Shown here: positions 1 through 8,640 of the stretch, in pieces
Numbering within the stretch: position 1 is the first letter of the stretch
How the letters are laid out: every line of letters begins with the position of its first letter
DNA from: Bordetella genomosp. 13
Lineage (GTDB): Bacteria > Pseudomonadota > Gammaproteobacteria > Burkholderiales > Burkholderiaceae_B
DNA length: 64,000 bases
Assembly (NCBI RefSeq): GCF_002119665.1
Contig: NZ_CP021111.1
Location: 3,038,001 to 3,102,000, forward strand
Direction of reading: 5' to 3'
The notes under the pieces: model-generated
Database searches by the model: none
What the model saw: the letters and a program-made list of their open reading frames with translations, nothing else
Told to the model about the DNA's origin: nothing
Translations under genes and position numbers: made by a program

Positions 1-73
1 AGGCGGGGCGCCTGCCCAGCATGCCGTACCAGATGGCCGCGGCGCCGGCCAAGAACGGCAATATCATCGCCAT
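1..73 (-). CDS. Unknown small membrane-type protein, N-terminal fragment
   Basis: Only the first 24 codons lie in the window; the gene runs off the left edge. The minus strand reads MAMILPFLAGAAAIWYGMLG and continues with RRPA, a short hydrophobic segment followed by basic residues, which suggests a membrane anchor or a very small membrane protein. A GGGAG Shine-Dalgarno-like stretch lies 7 bases before the ATG at 73, and a plausible promoter lies just upstream (104-133), so it is probably a separate transcript after purC. I do not recognise the family and assign no function. Confidence 0.5.
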   Translation of the reverse strand, partial: MAMILPFLAGAAAIWYGMLGRRPA

Positions 74-103
74 GGTTTCGCTCCCGTTGAATCGACGGGA
101 CGA

Positions 104-133
104 AGTATAGGTAACAATTCGAAATTGAAGCAA
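104..133 (-). promoter_or_regulatory. Candidate sigma70 promoter for the partial gene at the left edge
   Basis: On the minus strand TTGCTT (133-128) and TATACT (109-104) are separated by 18 bases. The -10 has one mismatch to consensus and the -35 keeps the TTG. It lies about 30 bases upstream of the ATG at 73, in an AT-rich patch that contrasts with the surrounding sequence. Confidence 0.5.
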
Positions 134-181
134 TACAAAGGATACGATTTCCGCAAAAGCGCGCAGTTCGTATCGCAAGCG

Positions 182-200
182 GCCCGCCGTGACGGCGGGC
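182..200 (-). terminator. Hairpin downstream of purC, possible terminator
   Basis: A perfect 7-base-pair GC stem (182-188 with 194-200, 5-base loop) begins 16 bases past the purC stop on the minus strand. No U tract follows, so intrinsic termination is only possible; it may act as an mRNA 3'-end structure. Confidence 0.35.
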
Positions 201-215
201 TTGCCATGCAAGGCT

Positions 216-1097
216 TCAGGCGGTGAGGCGGTCCAGCGCTTCGCGGTACTTGGCAGCGGTCTTTTCCAGCACCTCGGCGGGCAGCCGCGGCGCGGGCGGG
301 GTCTTGTCCCACACCTGCGTCTCGAGCCAATCGCGCACGAACTGCTTGTCGAACGAGGGCGGGCTGATGCCCACGCGATAACCGTCCGCGGGCCAGAAGC
401 GCGAGGAATCCGGCGTCAGCACTTCGTCCATCAGGTGCAGCGTGCCGTCGGCATCGAGGCCGAACTCGAACTTGGTGTCGGCGATGATGATGCCCTTGGT
501 GGCGGCGTAGGCCGCGGCTTCGCTGTACAGGCGCAGGGTGACGTCGCGGATGCGTTCGGCCATCTCCTGCCCCACCTCGGCCACCACGTGGGCGAAGTCC
601 ACGTTTTCGTCGTGGTTGCCGAACTCGGCCTTGGCCGCCGGCGTGAAGATGGGCTGCGGCAGCCTGTCGGCCTGTTGCAGGCCGGCCGGCAGCGCGATGC
701 CGCAAACCGAGCCGGTGGCCTGGTAGTCCTTCCAGCCCGAACCGATTAGATAGCCGCGCGCCACCGCCTCGACCAGGATGGGCTTGAGGCGCTTGACCAC
801 GACCGCGCGGCCGCGCACCTGGTCCAGTTCGTCCGGCGCCACCACGTCCTCGGGCGCGACGCCGGTGGAGTGGTTGGGCAGCACGTGCGCCAGCTTCTTC
901 AGCCAGAACTCGGTGAGTTCGGTCAGCACCTGGCCCTTGCCGGGAATGGGATCGTCGAGGATCACGTCGAACGCCGAGATGCGATCGGATGCGACGATCA
1001 GCAGCTTGTCGTCGCCCACGGCGTACATGTCGCGCACCTTGCCGCGGCCCAGCAGCGGCAAGGACTTGATGGTGGATTGGTGCAGAGCGGAGGTCAC
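216..1097 (-). CDS. purC: Phosphoribosylaminoimidazole-succinocarboxamide synthase (SAICAR synthase)
   Basis: This cytoplasmic enzyme of de novo purine synthesis joins CAIR and aspartate with ATP hydrolysis to give SAICAR. The 293-residue product carries the family signatures in order: [15 protein letters not shown] near residue 20, [10 protein letters not shown] near 40, [13 protein letters not shown] near 115, and IADTKFEFG near 205. Its length fits the longer PurC type of about 295 residues rather than the 237-residue E. coli form. The start is GTG at 1097, since no ATG lies near the conserved N-terminus; an AGG lies about 8 bases before it. It lies downstream of fba on the same strand, but a terminator between them suggests its own promoter. 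A perfect hairpin (1121-1142) sits in its leader. Identification is secure. Confidence 0.96.
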   Translation of the reverse strand: MTSALHQSTIKSLPLLGRGKVRDMYAVGDDKLLIVASDRISAFDVILDDPIPGKGQVLTELTEFWLKKLAHVLPNHSTGVAPEDVVAPDELDQVRGRAVVVKRLKPILVEAVARGYLIGSGWKDYQATGSVCGIALPAGLQQADRLPQPIFTPAAKAEFGNHDENVDFAHVVAEVGQEMAERIRDVTLRLYSEAAAYAATKGIIIADTKFEFGLDADGTLHLMDEVLTPDSSRFWPADGYRVGISPPSFDKQFVRDWLETQVWDKTPPAPRLPAEVLEKTAAKYREALDRLTA

Positions 1098-1120
1098 GGG
1101 ATGGCCTGAACAGAATGAAC

Positions 1121-1142
1121 GATTCCCGCCGTGGCGGGAATC
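1121..1142. repeat. REP-like perfect hairpin in the purC leader
   Basis: GATTCCCGCC and GGCGGGAATC form a perfect 10-base-pair inverted repeat separated by only 2 bases, 24 bases upstream of the purC start. The GATTCCCGC...GCGGGAATC pattern resembles repetitive extragenic palindromes common in GC-rich bacteria. A second copy was not noticed in this window. It could also act as an mRNA structure close to the purC ribosome binding site. Confidence 0.55.
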
Positions 1143-1220
1143 TGGGTGAATCCGGAGGCGGCGGTAGCGGGCTGCAGCCGGCTTCCGCGGACAAAGGGGA
1201 AGCTTACTGCAAATGGCCGG

Positions 1221-1251
1221 AAAAAAGGGCTGCCGATCCCTACGGCAGCCC
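1221..1251 (-). terminator. Rho-independent terminator of fba
   Basis: On the minus strand GGGCTGCC pairs with GGCAGCCC (1244-1251 with 1227-1234, 9-base loop), followed directly by six Ts. It lies 33 bases beyond the fba stop and is a textbook intrinsic terminator, which separates fba from purC. Confidence 0.85.
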
Positions 1252-1284
1252 TGCGCGGCATTGACGCGGCCGGCCGCGACGGAT

Positions 1285-2349
1285 TTACCGGACCACTTGC
1301 TTCAACTGGCCGGCGGCGTACTGCTTGGCGATGTCGGTCAGCGGCACCGCCTTGATCTTGCTGGCGTTGCCCGCCGTGCCGAACTGCTGATAGCGCTGCA
1401 CGCAGATGGCCTTGGCCGCGGCGCGCGCGGGCTTCAGGTACTCGCGCGGGTCGAACTTCGCGGGGTTCTCGGACAGGAAGCGACGGATGGCGCCGGTCAT
1501 GGCCAGGCGGATGTCGGTGTCGATGTTGACCTTGCGCACGCCGAACTTGATGGCTTCCTGGATTTCCTCGACCGGCACGCCGTAGGTTTCCTTCATGTCG
1601 CCGCCGAATTCGCGGATCTCGGCCAGCAGTTCCTGCGGCACGCTGGAGCTGCCGTGCATCACCAGGTGGGTGTTGGGCAGGCGGGCGTGGATTTCCTTGA
1701 TGCGCGAGATCGACAGGATGTCGCCGGTGGGCTTGCGCGTGAACTTGTAGGCGCCGTGGCTGGTGCCGATGGCGATGGCCAGCGCGTCGAGCTGGGTCTG
1801 GCGCACGAAGTCGGCAGCCTGCTCGGGGTCGGTGAGCAGTTGGTCCATGGTGAGGGTGTCGTCGGTGCCATGGCCGTCTTCCTTGTCGCCCTTCATGGTT
1901 TCCAGCGAGCCCAGGCAGCCCAGTTCGCCTTCGACCGACACGCCGACCTTGTGGGCCAGCTCGACGACCTTGCGGGTGACTTCGACGTTGTACTCGTACT
2001 CGGCGATGGTCTTGCCGTCTTCCTTCAGCGAGCCGTCCATCATCACGCTGGAGAATCCCAGGTCGATGGCGCCCTGACAGATCGCCGGCGACTGGCCGTG
2101 GTCCTGGTGCATGACCACGGGGATGTTGGGATAGGACTCGACGGCCGCCTGGATCAGGTACTTCAGGAAGCCCTCGCCGGCGTATTTGCGGGCGCCGGCC
2201 GACGCCTGCATGATCACGGGACTGTCGGTTTCGGCCGCGGCCTCCATGATGGCCTGCACCTGCTCCAGGTTGTTGACGTTGAACGCGGGAATGCCGTAGC
2301 CATTCTCGGCCGCATGGTCGAGCAATTGGCGCATGGAAACTAGGGCCAT
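1285..2349 (-). CDS. fba: Class II fructose-bisphosphate aldolase (Calvin-cycle subtype)
   Basis: This zinc enzyme splits fructose-1,6-bisphosphate into DHAP and glyceraldehyde-3-phosphate in glycolysis, and runs in reverse in gluconeogenesis. The 354-residue product starts [19 protein letters not shown]. It has the metal and catalytic region [11 protein letters not shown] near residue 85, [12 protein letters not shown] near 140, GTSHGAYKF near 205 and HGSSSVP near 245, typical of the subtype IIB enzymes of beta- and gammaproteobacteria. A GGAGG-like stretch lies a few bases before the ATG at 2349. A terminator follows. In many Burkholderiales fba follows gap-pgk-pyk; here pgk is about 26 kb away and pyk is not in the window. 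Confidence 0.97.
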   Translation of the reverse strand: MALVSMRQLLDHAAENGYGIPAFNVNNLEQVQAIMEAAAETDSPVIMQASAGARKYAGEGFLKYLIQAAVESYPNIPVVMHQDHGQSPAICQGAIDLGFSSVMMDGSLKEDGKTIAEYEYNVEVTRKVVELAHKVGVSVEGELGCLGSLETMKGDKEDGHGTDDTLTMDQLLTDPEQAADFVRQTQLDALAIAIGTSHGAYKFTRKPTGDILSISRIKEIHARLPNTHLVMHGSSSVPQELLAEIREFGGDMKETYGVPVEEIQEAIKFGVRKVNIDTDIRLAMTGAIRRFLSENPAKFDPREYLKPARAAAKAICVQRYQQFGTAGNASKIKAVPLTDIAKQYAAGQLKQVVR

Positions 2350-2533
2350 GGGGGACCTCCTGGACTTGTGTTATCGAATTGAAGTCATGCAGAACAGCGG
2401 GATTTTACGGGAATGCCGGGCGGGCCTTGTGAGCATCCGTTGCAGCCCTCGCCCGGAGGCAGTCGGCCAGAAGTCGGGCGCTTGATGGCGCGGGGTCGCT
2501 AGCGGCGTCGCGGTCTTTGCGGCGTAAGGCGCG

Positions 2534-2554
2534 GGGCGGGCTCAGGCCCCGCCC
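2534..2554 (-). terminator. GC hairpin across the stop codon of the MHYT-GGDEF-EAL gene
   Basis: A 7-base-pair stem of GGGCGGG with CCCGCCC (7-base loop) overlaps the stop codon at 2542 of the gene upstream of fba. No T-run follows, so it is a weak terminator candidate or a 3'-end stabilising structure. Confidence 0.3.
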
Positions 2555-4599
2555 ACGCTGCCTTCGAACTGGTCGGGCGGCATGGGCTTGCCCAGCAGGA
2601 AGCCCTGCAGCGAGTCGCAGCCCAGCGCGGTCAGGAAGGACTGCTGCTCGGCCGTCTCCACGCCTTCAGCGGCCACCTTCAGCTTGAGCTTCTGGCCCAG
2701 CGCGACGATCGCCGACACCACCGCCGCGTCCTCGCTGTCGCCCTGCAGCTGGCCCACGAAGCCGCGGCCGATCTTCAGTTCGGTGGCCGGCAGGCGCTTC
2801 AGATACAGCAGACTGGAATAGCCGCTGCCGAAGTCGTCGATGGATATGCGCACCCCCAGGCTCACCAGCCGGCGCAGCAGCGCCAGCGTGGCTTCGGCGT
2901 CGCGCATGGCGGTGGACTCGGTGATCTCGAGTATCAGGCTGCGCGGCGGCAGGGCGTGCCGCTCGACCGCCTGGCGCACCAGCTCGTACAGGCCCTCGTG
3001 CACGAACTGGGCCGTGGACAGGTTGACCGACATGGTCCAGTCGGTATGGCCCGCGTTGTGCCATTCGTGCAGCTGCCGGCAGGCCTCGTCCAGCACCCAT
3101 TCGCCGATGGACACGATGAGCCGCGAGCGCTCGGCCAGGGGAATGAAGCGGTCGGGCGGAATCAGGCCCTTTTCGGGATGCAGCCAGCGGATCAGGGCCT
3201 CCGCGCCCATGATGCCGCCGTCGGGCCGGAACTTGGGCTGGTAATGCAGCACCAGCTGCTTGCGTGCGCGGGCCTGGCGCAGGTCGTGCAGCATGGCCAG
3301 CTGCTCCTGCGCGTTGCTGTTCATGGAAGGCTCGAAGTAACTGAAGCGGGCCCGGCCCATGCGCTTGGCGTGGTACATCGCGGCATCGGCGTTGCGCATC
3401 AGCGTGCGCGCGTTGTCGCCGTTGGCGGGGTACAGGGCGATGCCCGCGCTGGCCGAGACCGCCACCCGGTGGCCCATGACGGTGACCGGCCGCGACAACA
3501 CCTTGATCAGCCGCTGCGCCACCGCCGCCGCGTCGTTGGGCTCGGCGACCTCGCTGATGACCACGAACTCGTCCCCGCCGAGGCGGGCGGCCGTGTCCGC
3601 GCCGCGCAGCTGGCGGCGAATGCGGCCGGCCAGCTCGACCAGCAGCGCGTCGCCGGTATGGTGGCCATAGGCGTCGTTGACCGCCTTGAAACCGTCCAGG
3701 TCGAGGAACAGCAGCGCGAACGTGCCGCGCGAGCGGCGCGCGGTCTCGATGGCCTGCTTCACCTGCTGCTCGAGCAGGATGCGGTTGGGCAGCTTGGTAA
3801 GGTTGTCATGCAGGGCCAGACGAAGGAGTTCTTCGTTCGCACCCGCCAGCGAGCGGGCCAGCACCGCCGTGCGCGATTCGAGCCGGGCGTCCAGCACCGC
3901 CACCACCAGTGCCATGGCCAGGATGCCGGTGGTGACGACCGCCACCGCCGCCGCAAGCCATTCCACGGACAACCCTGCCCCGGCCGCCATACAGACGCTG
4001 CCGGCGGGAAACATGGCCGCGCTCATGCCCGTGTAGTGCATGCCGCATACCGCGGCCGCCATGACGCTGGCGGCCGCAAACCGATAGCGCAGGCCGCGCC
4101 GCGCCTGCCAGATCCAGTGGGCCATCCATAATGCCACCGCCGAACAGCCGATGGAGATGAGCGCGGCCGCGGCCAGCCGGGCCGGCGCGTAGACGATGGC
4201 GGGCGACATGCGCATGGCGGCCATGCCGGTGAAGTGCATGCCCAGCACGGCCCCGCCCATCAGCAGGGCGGCCAGAAGAAGCATGGCCGGCCGAAGCTCG
4301 GGGCGGCAGACGATGTGCAGCGCGAGCAGCGCGCCCACCACCGCGACCAGCAGCGACAGCACGGTCAGCGTCACGTCGTAGCCCACGGGAATGGGCAGGC
4401 TGAAGGCCAGCATCCCGATGAAGTGCATCGACCAGATGCCCAGGCCCAGCACGAAGCCGCTGCCCGCCAGCCAATAGCGGCCGGCCGCCGCGTGCGCGCT
4501 GTCGATGCGGCTTGCCAGTTCGAAGGAAGTCAAAGAAGCAAAGGCCGCGACCAGAATGGACACGGCCACCGTTGCCAAGTCGTAGCTGCCGTTCAACAT
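2542..4599 (-). CDS. MHYT-GGDEF-EAL membrane protein (c-di-GMP synthase/phosphodiesterase)
   Basis: Predicted inner-membrane c-di-GMP enzyme of 685 residues. The N-terminal part is an MHYT sensor with three repeats, SMHFIGML (about 58), GMHFTGMAA (about 121) and GMHYTGMS (about 187), each at the end of a transmembrane segment; this sensor is proposed to bind copper and sense a gas or redox state. A GGDEF domain follows (motif intact, about 341-345) with an RxxD inhibitory site (RGAD) five residues before it. The EAL domain keeps EAL (about 466), the NLS motif, EITES, DDFGSGYSS, and AEGVET. Both activities are therefore possible. I place the start at MLNGSYDLA (4599) because MHYT proteins begin there; an in-frame extension to 4683 looks spurious. 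It stands alone, divergent from a GFA-family gene. Confidence 0.9.
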   Translation of the reverse strand: MLNGSYDLATVAVSILVAAFASLTSFELASRIDSAHAAAGRYWLAGSGFVLGLGIWSMHFIGMLAFSLPIPVGYDVTLTVLSLLVAVVGALLALHIVCRPELRPAMLLLAALLMGGAVLGMHFTGMAAMRMSPAIVYAPARLAAAALISIGCSAVALWMAHWIWQARRGLRYRFAAASVMAAAVCGMHYTGMSAAMFPAGSVCMAAGAGLSVEWLAAAVAVVTTGILAMALVVAVLDARLESRTAVLARSLAGANEELLRLALHDNLTKLPNRILLEQQVKQAIETARRSRGTFALLFLDLDGFKAVNDAYGHHTGDALLVELAGRIRRQLRGADTAARLGGDEFVVISEVAEPNDAAAVAQRLIKVLSRPVTVMGHRVAVSASAGIALYPANGDNARTLMRNADAAMYHAKRMGRARFSYFEPSMNSNAQEQLAMLHDLRQARARKQLVLHYQPKFRPDGGIMGAEALIRWLHPEKGLIPPDRFIPLAERSRLIVSIGEWVLDEACRQLHEWHNAGHTDWTMSVNLSTAQFVHEGLYELVRQAVERHALPPRSLILEITESTAMRDAEATLALLRRLVSLGVRISIDDFGSGYSSLLYLKRLPATELKIGRGFVGQLQGDSEDAAVVSAIVALGQKLKLKVAAEGVETAEQQSFLTALGCDSLQGFLLGKPMPPDQFEGSVGGA

Positions 4600-4855
4600 C
4601 GTTCCGACGTCCCGCCTGTATCCGATTCGGAAAACCGGTTCTGGGTAGTCAATCTGCAAACCGCATGCGTCACTGCCCGGCATACCTATTGCAGTCGGTC
4701 CCCGGCAGACTTTGGGCCCGGGGCTTCTGGTACGGGCCCCGTCGCGGTAGCCACATGTAAAAAAACCGGAGCAATTGTAGCCGCGGTTGCAGTGAATGGG
4801 GAACCGTTACGTCCACGGGTATATAGTCGGGAATCCCTGTCATTTCCGGATTTCC

Positions 4856-5287
4856 ATGCTTAACGGTTCCTGCCTGTGCGGCCGCATTGCATATACGGTA
4901 AACGGCCCCCTGACCAGCGTGCTGAACTGCCATTGCAGCGTGTGCCGCAAATCGCACGGCGCGGCATTCCGCACACGCGCCACGATCAACGCCCAGGACT
5001 TCGCCTGGATTCGCGGCGAGAACCACGTCACCTGGTATGCCTCGTCACCCGGCAATTACCGCGGCTTCTGCAGCGCGTGCGGCACACCCCTGCTGACCCG
5101 CTTCGACCAGACCCCCGAGGTCTACGGCCTGCCGCTGGGCGCGCTGGACGACGACCCGGGCGTGAAGGCGCAGGGCCATATGCACGTGGCCAGCAAGGCG
5201 CCCTGGCACGACATCACGGACGCGCTGCCGCAATATCCCGAAGGCGCCGATCTGGATACTGGCACGCGGCCCGATAATGGGTTATAG
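4856..5287 (+). CDS. GFA-family (Mss4-like) zinc-binding protein
   Basis: A 143-residue protein of the family named for glutathione-dependent formaldehyde-activating enzyme. The zinc ligands are visible: CLCG near residue 6, CHCSVCRKSHG near 27, and CSACGTPL near 79, followed by LGALDDDPG and a HMHVASKAPW motif near 105, all usual in this family. Members are small cytoplasmic proteins; a true role in formaldehyde detoxification is established for only a few, so the biochemical function here is open. The ATG at 4856 is chosen because the conserved MLNGSCLCG N-terminus begins there. The next gene downstream is infA behind a long leader. Confidence 0.85.
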   Translation: MLNGSCLCGRIAYTVNGPLTSVLNCHCSVCRKSHGAAFRTRATINAQDFAWIRGENHVTWYASSPGNYRGFCSACGTPLLTRFDQTPEVYGLPLGALDDDPGVKAQGHMHVASKAPWHDITDALPQYPEGADLDTGTRPDNGL

Positions 5288-5751
5288 TCATTTTCTGCCC
5301 AAACCAGGGCGGCAATTGAATATAATGCAAGCAAAACGCGCAAGCAAAAACGCGGTGCGGTTGCTCAGCTGTAGTGGTTCAGCTGCTATTTCCGGCTGGC
5401 ACGCTCCAGCCGGCGCCCACCCCCTGCAGCCTGACTGCAAGGTCCGACTGTAAAACCCCTGGCTGATGAAGCCTTACGCCGTGCGCATGCATTGCCGCGC
5501 ATGCTTCGCAGGCCCAGCCTGTCCTGTCCACCTGGTTTTACCGAACACCGAGGCGGCGACGGCCTGAGATCTTCAGGCGCGCACCGTTCCGCCAGCCCAC
5601 CGCCCCAGCGGCCTGGGTACCCGTCCCTCCCCTTCCCAGGGCCACGACCCGTACCCCTGCCGGCCGGCATGCCCCTGCGCTGCCGGCCGCCCCGCCTGGG
5701 CATCCGGCGCATCCGCCTCGCGGGCCTGCGCCTTACTACCAAGGAGTCATC
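5288..5751 (+). other. 464-base non-coding leader between the GFA gene and infA
   Basis: No convincing gene lies here. It contains a perfect TATAAT (5321-5326) and, about 65 bases on, an 8-base-pair hairpin of CCGGCTGG with CCAGCCGG (5392-5413). If transcription starts at that -10, the infA mRNA would carry a leader of roughly 415 bases, unusually long for infA. The stretch 5351-5390 superficially resembles a tRNA D-arm but has no acceptor or T-arm partner. Confidence 0.5.
5321..5326 (+). promoter_or_regulatory. Candidate -10 element for infA
   Basis: A perfect TATAAT in an AT-rich patch just after the GFA gene. No good -35 is seen at 16-18 bases, so it is a -10 match only. Confidence 0.4.
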
Positions 5752-6018
5752 ATGGCGAAAGAAGAATTGATCGAACTGGACGGCATCGTCGACGAAGTGC
5801 TGCCCGACAGCCGCTATCGCGTGAAGCTGGACAACGGCGTCGAGGTGGGTGCCTATGCCTCCGGACGCATCCGCAAGCACCGCATCCGCATCCTGGCCGG
5901 CGACCGCGTCACCCTCGAGATGTCTCCCTACGACCTGACCAAGGGCCGCATCAATTTCCGCCACAAGGACGAACGCGGCGCCCCGCCGCCCAACCGTCCG
6001 TCGCAGTACCGCCGCTGA
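5752..6018 (+). CDS. infA: Translation initiation factor IF-1 (extended, probable second copy)
   Basis: IF-1 binds the 30S A-site during initiation. The 88-residue product is a single S1/OB-fold domain: [20 protein letters not shown], then a [19 protein letters not shown] block and [13 protein letters not shown]. The canonical IF-1 is 71-72 residues; this one has a C-terminal tail of about 15 residues ([17 protein letters not shown]). Many betaproteobacteria carry a canonical infA in the ribosomal protein operon and a longer solitary copy; the isolated location here fits the solitary type. An AAGGAG Shine-Dalgarno lies 7-8 bases before the ATG. The long leader suggests post-transcriptional control, which is an inference. 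Confidence 0.93.
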   Translation: MAKEELIELDGIVDEVLPDSRYRVKLDNGVEVGAYASGRIRKHRIRILAGDRVTLEMSPYDLTKGRINFRHKDERGAPPPNRPSQYRR

Positions 6019-6103
6019 TCTGTCGAGCGGGGTAAAATTCGCGCCGGCCGCTGCCGTAGTACATGCACGTCAGGCGCGAGCCCCGCTCCGTACAGATTGG
6101 CCC

Positions 6104-6394
6104 ATGTCAGATCCCAGCACCGAACTTCGCCAAGCCGCGGACCGCCTGCAACAGGCGCGGCGCGCTTTCGAACGCGGCGAAAAAGGGCTGATGCTGCTGC
6201 GCCGCTCGCGCACGGCATTCATACACAGCCTGCGCAATACGGGCCTTACCTACGCGCAGGCTCGCACCAAATACGACAACTGCGTGGACGAGCAGCAGCG
6301 CATCCACCAGCAGGAAATGCATCGCCTGCAATACGCCGAACGGCTGTACCAGTCGATGTGCCAGGAACTGCAGCGCAATTCCGGCGACGCCTGA
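6104..6394 (+). CDS. Hypothetical coiled-coil protein
   Basis: A 96-residue protein with no signal peptide and no recognised domain. It is almost all helix-forming: ELRQAADRLQQARRAFERG near the start, then many Arg, Gln and Glu residues through to the end, with heptad-like spacing of Leu and Ala that suggests a coiled coil. Two cysteines (DNCVDE, QSMCQE) flank the last third. It starts about 85 bases after infA on the same strand and could be co-transcribed. Its end is 12 bases from the end of the convergent M23 peptidase gene. I assign no function. Confidence 0.6.
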   Translation: MSDPSTELRQAADRLQQARRAFERGEKGLMLLRRSRTAFIHSLRNTGLTYAQARTKYDNCVDEQQRIHQQEMHRLQYAERLYQSMCQELQRNSGDA

Positions 6395-6406
6395 GCGCCC
6401 GGCCGT

Positions 6407-7270
6407 TCAGGGCTTGAACGCCCCGATGAAAATGGCGGGGTCGACCCGTACATTGTTCAGGCTCACGTTCCAATGCAGATGCGGACCGGTGGCGCGCCCC
6501 GTGGCGCCCACCTTGCCCACGGGCGCTCCGCGCGCCAGTTCGTCGCCCACCTTCACATCGATCTCCGACAGATGGCAGAACATGCTGATCATGCCCTGCC
6601 CGTGGTCGACGAACACGGTCCTGCCATTGAAGAAGTAATCGCCCACCAGCACCACGCGTCCCGCCGCGGGCGCGGTCACGGGCGTGCCCGCGGGAACCGC
6701 GAAGTCCAGTCCCGAATGGGGATTGCGCGCCTCGCCGTTGAAGAATCGGCGCAGGCCGAACGGGCTGGACAGGCGGCCGCCGTCCACGGGACGGTCCAGG
6801 ATGACGTTGCTGGGAGTGACGTCGGCGCGATAGACCGCGTAGGCCGCCATCTGCTCGTCCAGTTCGCGCTGGATGCGCTTCAGGTCTTCGGGATCGGGCG
6901 ACACCTGCCGCCTGTTCTTCAGCGTGATGTGCTGCGCCACGTATTCCTTGTCGCTTACCGCGAAGGACACGCCGCGCGAGCCCTCCGCATCGCGCACCTG
7001 CAGCACGGCCTGCCCCGGCTTGGCGTCCAGCGGGATGCCGACGATGGCCACCCAGCGCCGGCCGTCCTCTCGCACCACCAGCACGCGATGGCCGCCGAAA
7101 CTGGCCTGGGGCGCCTGGGCGCCCTCGCCCAGCGCGACCACCGCGACGCCGCCCGGCACCGCGGCGTTGAGCTTGCGCGAGATATAGCCCTCGGCATGGG
7201 CCGCGGCTGCGGCCATCAATCCCAAGGCGCCAAAGACGGCGGCGCGCAGCATGCGTCGCAAAGCCTGCAT
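6407..7270 (-). CDS. M23-family (LytM) peptidoglycan metallopeptidase
   Basis: A 287-residue secreted protein. A signal peptide of about 26 residues ends AAAAAHAEG. A beta-rich region follows, then a short helical stretch (PEDLKRIQRELDEQ near 145), and the C-terminal LytM/peptidase M23 domain. That domain shows the zinc ligands NPHSGLDFA (H and D) and GPHLHWNVS (HxH), with VDHGQGMISMFCHLS between them, so it looks catalytically intact. It is predicted to cut peptide cross-links of peptidoglycan in the periplasm. The start at 7270 is set by the signal peptide; a longer reading frame upstream is an artefact of high GC. The gene follows a small lipoprotein gene with 8 bases between, so the two are likely an operon. 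Confidence 0.9.
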   Translation of the reverse strand: MQALRRMLRAAVFGALGLMAAAAAHAEGYISRKLNAAVPGGVAVVALGEGAQAPQASFGGHRVLVVREDGRRWVAIVGIPLDAKPGQAVLQVRDAEGSRGVSFAVSDKEYVAQHITLKNRRQVSPDPEDLKRIQRELDEQMAAYAVYRADVTPSNVILDRPVDGGRLSSPFGLRRFFNGEARNPHSGLDFAVPAGTPVTAPAAGRVVLVGDYFFNGRTVFVDHGQGMISMFCHLSEIDVKVGDELARGAPVGKVGATGRATGPHLHWNVSLNNVRVDPAIFIGAFKP

Positions 7271-7278
7271 TGCCGGCC

Positions 7279-7617
7279 TCACATGCAAAGGTTGGCCGCC
7301 TCGATCAGCGGCTGCGCTCGGGCTTGCAGGCGGGTCGACATCTTGACGTCGGTCTTGCCTCGATACGTGATCACGGTCAGCACGCCTTCCACGCTGATGC
7401 TGCTGCTGGCCGAAACCTGGAAGCCGTCCTGGATGGGACGGCGTTGCACCGTGTTGCCCTGCCCTTCCCACGCTGCCATCACGCAGTCGCTGTAGTCCTG
7501 CGCCGTGCGCGGCGTGCTGCCGAAGAAGGAGGGCTCGAGCTTGCTGACGGCTTCGACGCTGGCGCAGGCCGTGACGACAAGGCCCAGCGCCAGCATGGCG
7601 GCGATACGGATTCTCAT
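7279..7617 (-). CDS. Small lipoprotein of unknown function
   Basis: A 112-residue protein with a lipoprotein signal: MRIRIAAMLALGLVVTAC, with the lipobox Cys at residue 18. The mature part is 94 residues and has a second and third cysteine (SDCVMAAW and the C-terminal NLCM). The phrase QDYSDCVMAAWEGQG is followed by a beta-rich stretch. No family name is certain. It is 8 bases upstream of the M23 peptidase, which suggests a role at the cell envelope, an inference from neighbourhood only. Confidence 0.75.
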   Translation of the reverse strand: MRIRIAAMLALGLVVTACASVEAVSKLEPSFFGSTPRTAQDYSDCVMAAWEGQGNTVQRRPIQDGFQVSASSSISVEGVLTVITYRGKTDVKMSTRLQARAQPLIEAANLCM

Positions 7618-7761
7618 GGGAAGGACTCTTTGCTGTTCTTGGAAAAACGCCGACCACTATAGCGCAGTGCGGCAAGCGGACCGGCCGCCGCGGCCTGCGG
7701 CGCCATGCCGCATGGAACGCGCCTCGCGGGCGACGCAGGCGCGGACGCGAGGCGCGCGCCC

Positions 7762-8394
7762 TCAGGCCGCGGCGGGCCGCTGCGCGGACTTCGGACGGAA
7801 CGCGCGCACCACCGCGGGCCGCGTCTCGACATACGGGCCGCCGATGAGGTCGATGCAGTAAGGCACGGCCGCGAAGATGCCGGGCACGATCGTTTCGCCG
7901 TCGTCGCCGCGCAGGCCTTCCAGCGTCTCGCGTATCGCCTTGGGCTGGCCGGGCAGGTTGATGATGAGCGCCGCGTGGTCGGGCGTTTCGCGGATCACGG
8001 CCACCTGGCGCGACAGGATCGCGGTAGGTACGAAGCGCAGGCTGATCTGGCGCATCTGCTCGCCGAAGCCCGGCATCTCGCGCGTGGCGACCGCCAGCGT
8101 GGCCTCGGGCGTGACGTCGCGGCGCGCGGGTCCGGTGCCGCCAGTGGTCAGCACCAGGTCGCAGCCGCACACGTCGACCAGTTCGGCCAGGGTGGCGGAG
8201 ATGCCCGCGGCGTCATCGGGAATGAGCCGCTGCACATCCTGCCACGGCGAGGACAGCGCGCCATCGAGCCACGCGTGCAGGGCCGGCAGGCCCTGGTCCT
8301 GATACACGCCCGACGAGGCGCGATCGGAGATGGAGACGAGGCCGACGAGCAGTTCGTCGGGATAGCGGCGGACAAGGCGTACGGCGTCGGTCAT
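7762..8394 (-). CDS. mogA: Molybdopterin adenylyltransferase (MogA type)
   Basis: MogA adenylates molybdopterin before molybdate insertion in molybdenum cofactor synthesis, in the cytoplasm. The 210-residue product has VGLVSISDRASSGVYQDQG near residue 17, the MPT-binding TTGGTGPARRDVTPEAT near 83-99, and INLPGQPKAIRETL near 145, the standard MoaB/Mog landmarks. A C-terminal FAAVPYCIDLIGGPY segment is typical of MogA rather than MoaB. The gene is alone: its upstream neighbour phoX is divergent, and a 144-base spacer separates it from the lipoprotein gene. Confidence 0.9.
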   Translation of the reverse strand: MTDAVRLVRRYPDELLVGLVSISDRASSGVYQDQGLPALHAWLDGALSSPWQDVQRLIPDDAAGISATLAELVDVCGCDLVLTTGGTGPARRDVTPEATLAVATREMPGFGEQMRQISLRFVPTAILSRQVAVIRETPDHAALIINLPGQPKAIRETLEGLRGDDGETIVPGIFAAVPYCIDLIGGPYVETRPAVVRAFRPKSAQRPAAA

Positions 8395-8492
8395 GGCTTT
8401 GGGAACGTAATGGGCCGATCGCGCGGCACGCGCGCGGCAACAGCGAAATGCTACCGCATGATGACGTGGTGCTTAACCTGCGCGACAGCGAG

Positions 8493-8510
8493 ATGTCATT
8501 CAACTTTCAT
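8493..8510 (+). promoter_or_regulatory. Pho box upstream of the first phoX
   Basis: ATGTCAT, a 4-base spacer TCAA, then CTTTCAT: two 7-base repeats, each with one mismatch to the PhoB half-site CTGTCAT and correct 11-base periodicity. A CATCAT (8521-8526) lies where a -10 would be expected, 10 bases after the box. The box is 131 bases before the phoX ATG. Phosphate-starvation control by PhoB is the natural reading. Confidence 0.8.
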
Positions 8511-8640
8511 TTTTACATCTCATCATGCCGGCAGTTTCCAGTTGCGCCTCAAGTCCCCGCACGCCTTTCCTCACCTGTCGCCAGCCTGCAACGGCGACAC
8601 ATGCTTTCACGCTCCCTACAACCAGCCATCGGACCAGACC

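Noticed and set aside
4600..4683. N-terminal extension of the MHYT-GGDEF-EAL protein
   Set aside because: It adds 28 residues not found in MHYT proteins, and the family starts at MLNGSYDLA.
5351..5390. tRNA-like sequence (TTGCTCAGCTG ... TTCAGCTGC)
   Set aside because: It recalls a D-arm, but there is no matching acceptor stem, anticodon arm, GGTTCGA T-arm or CCA in the next 60 bases.
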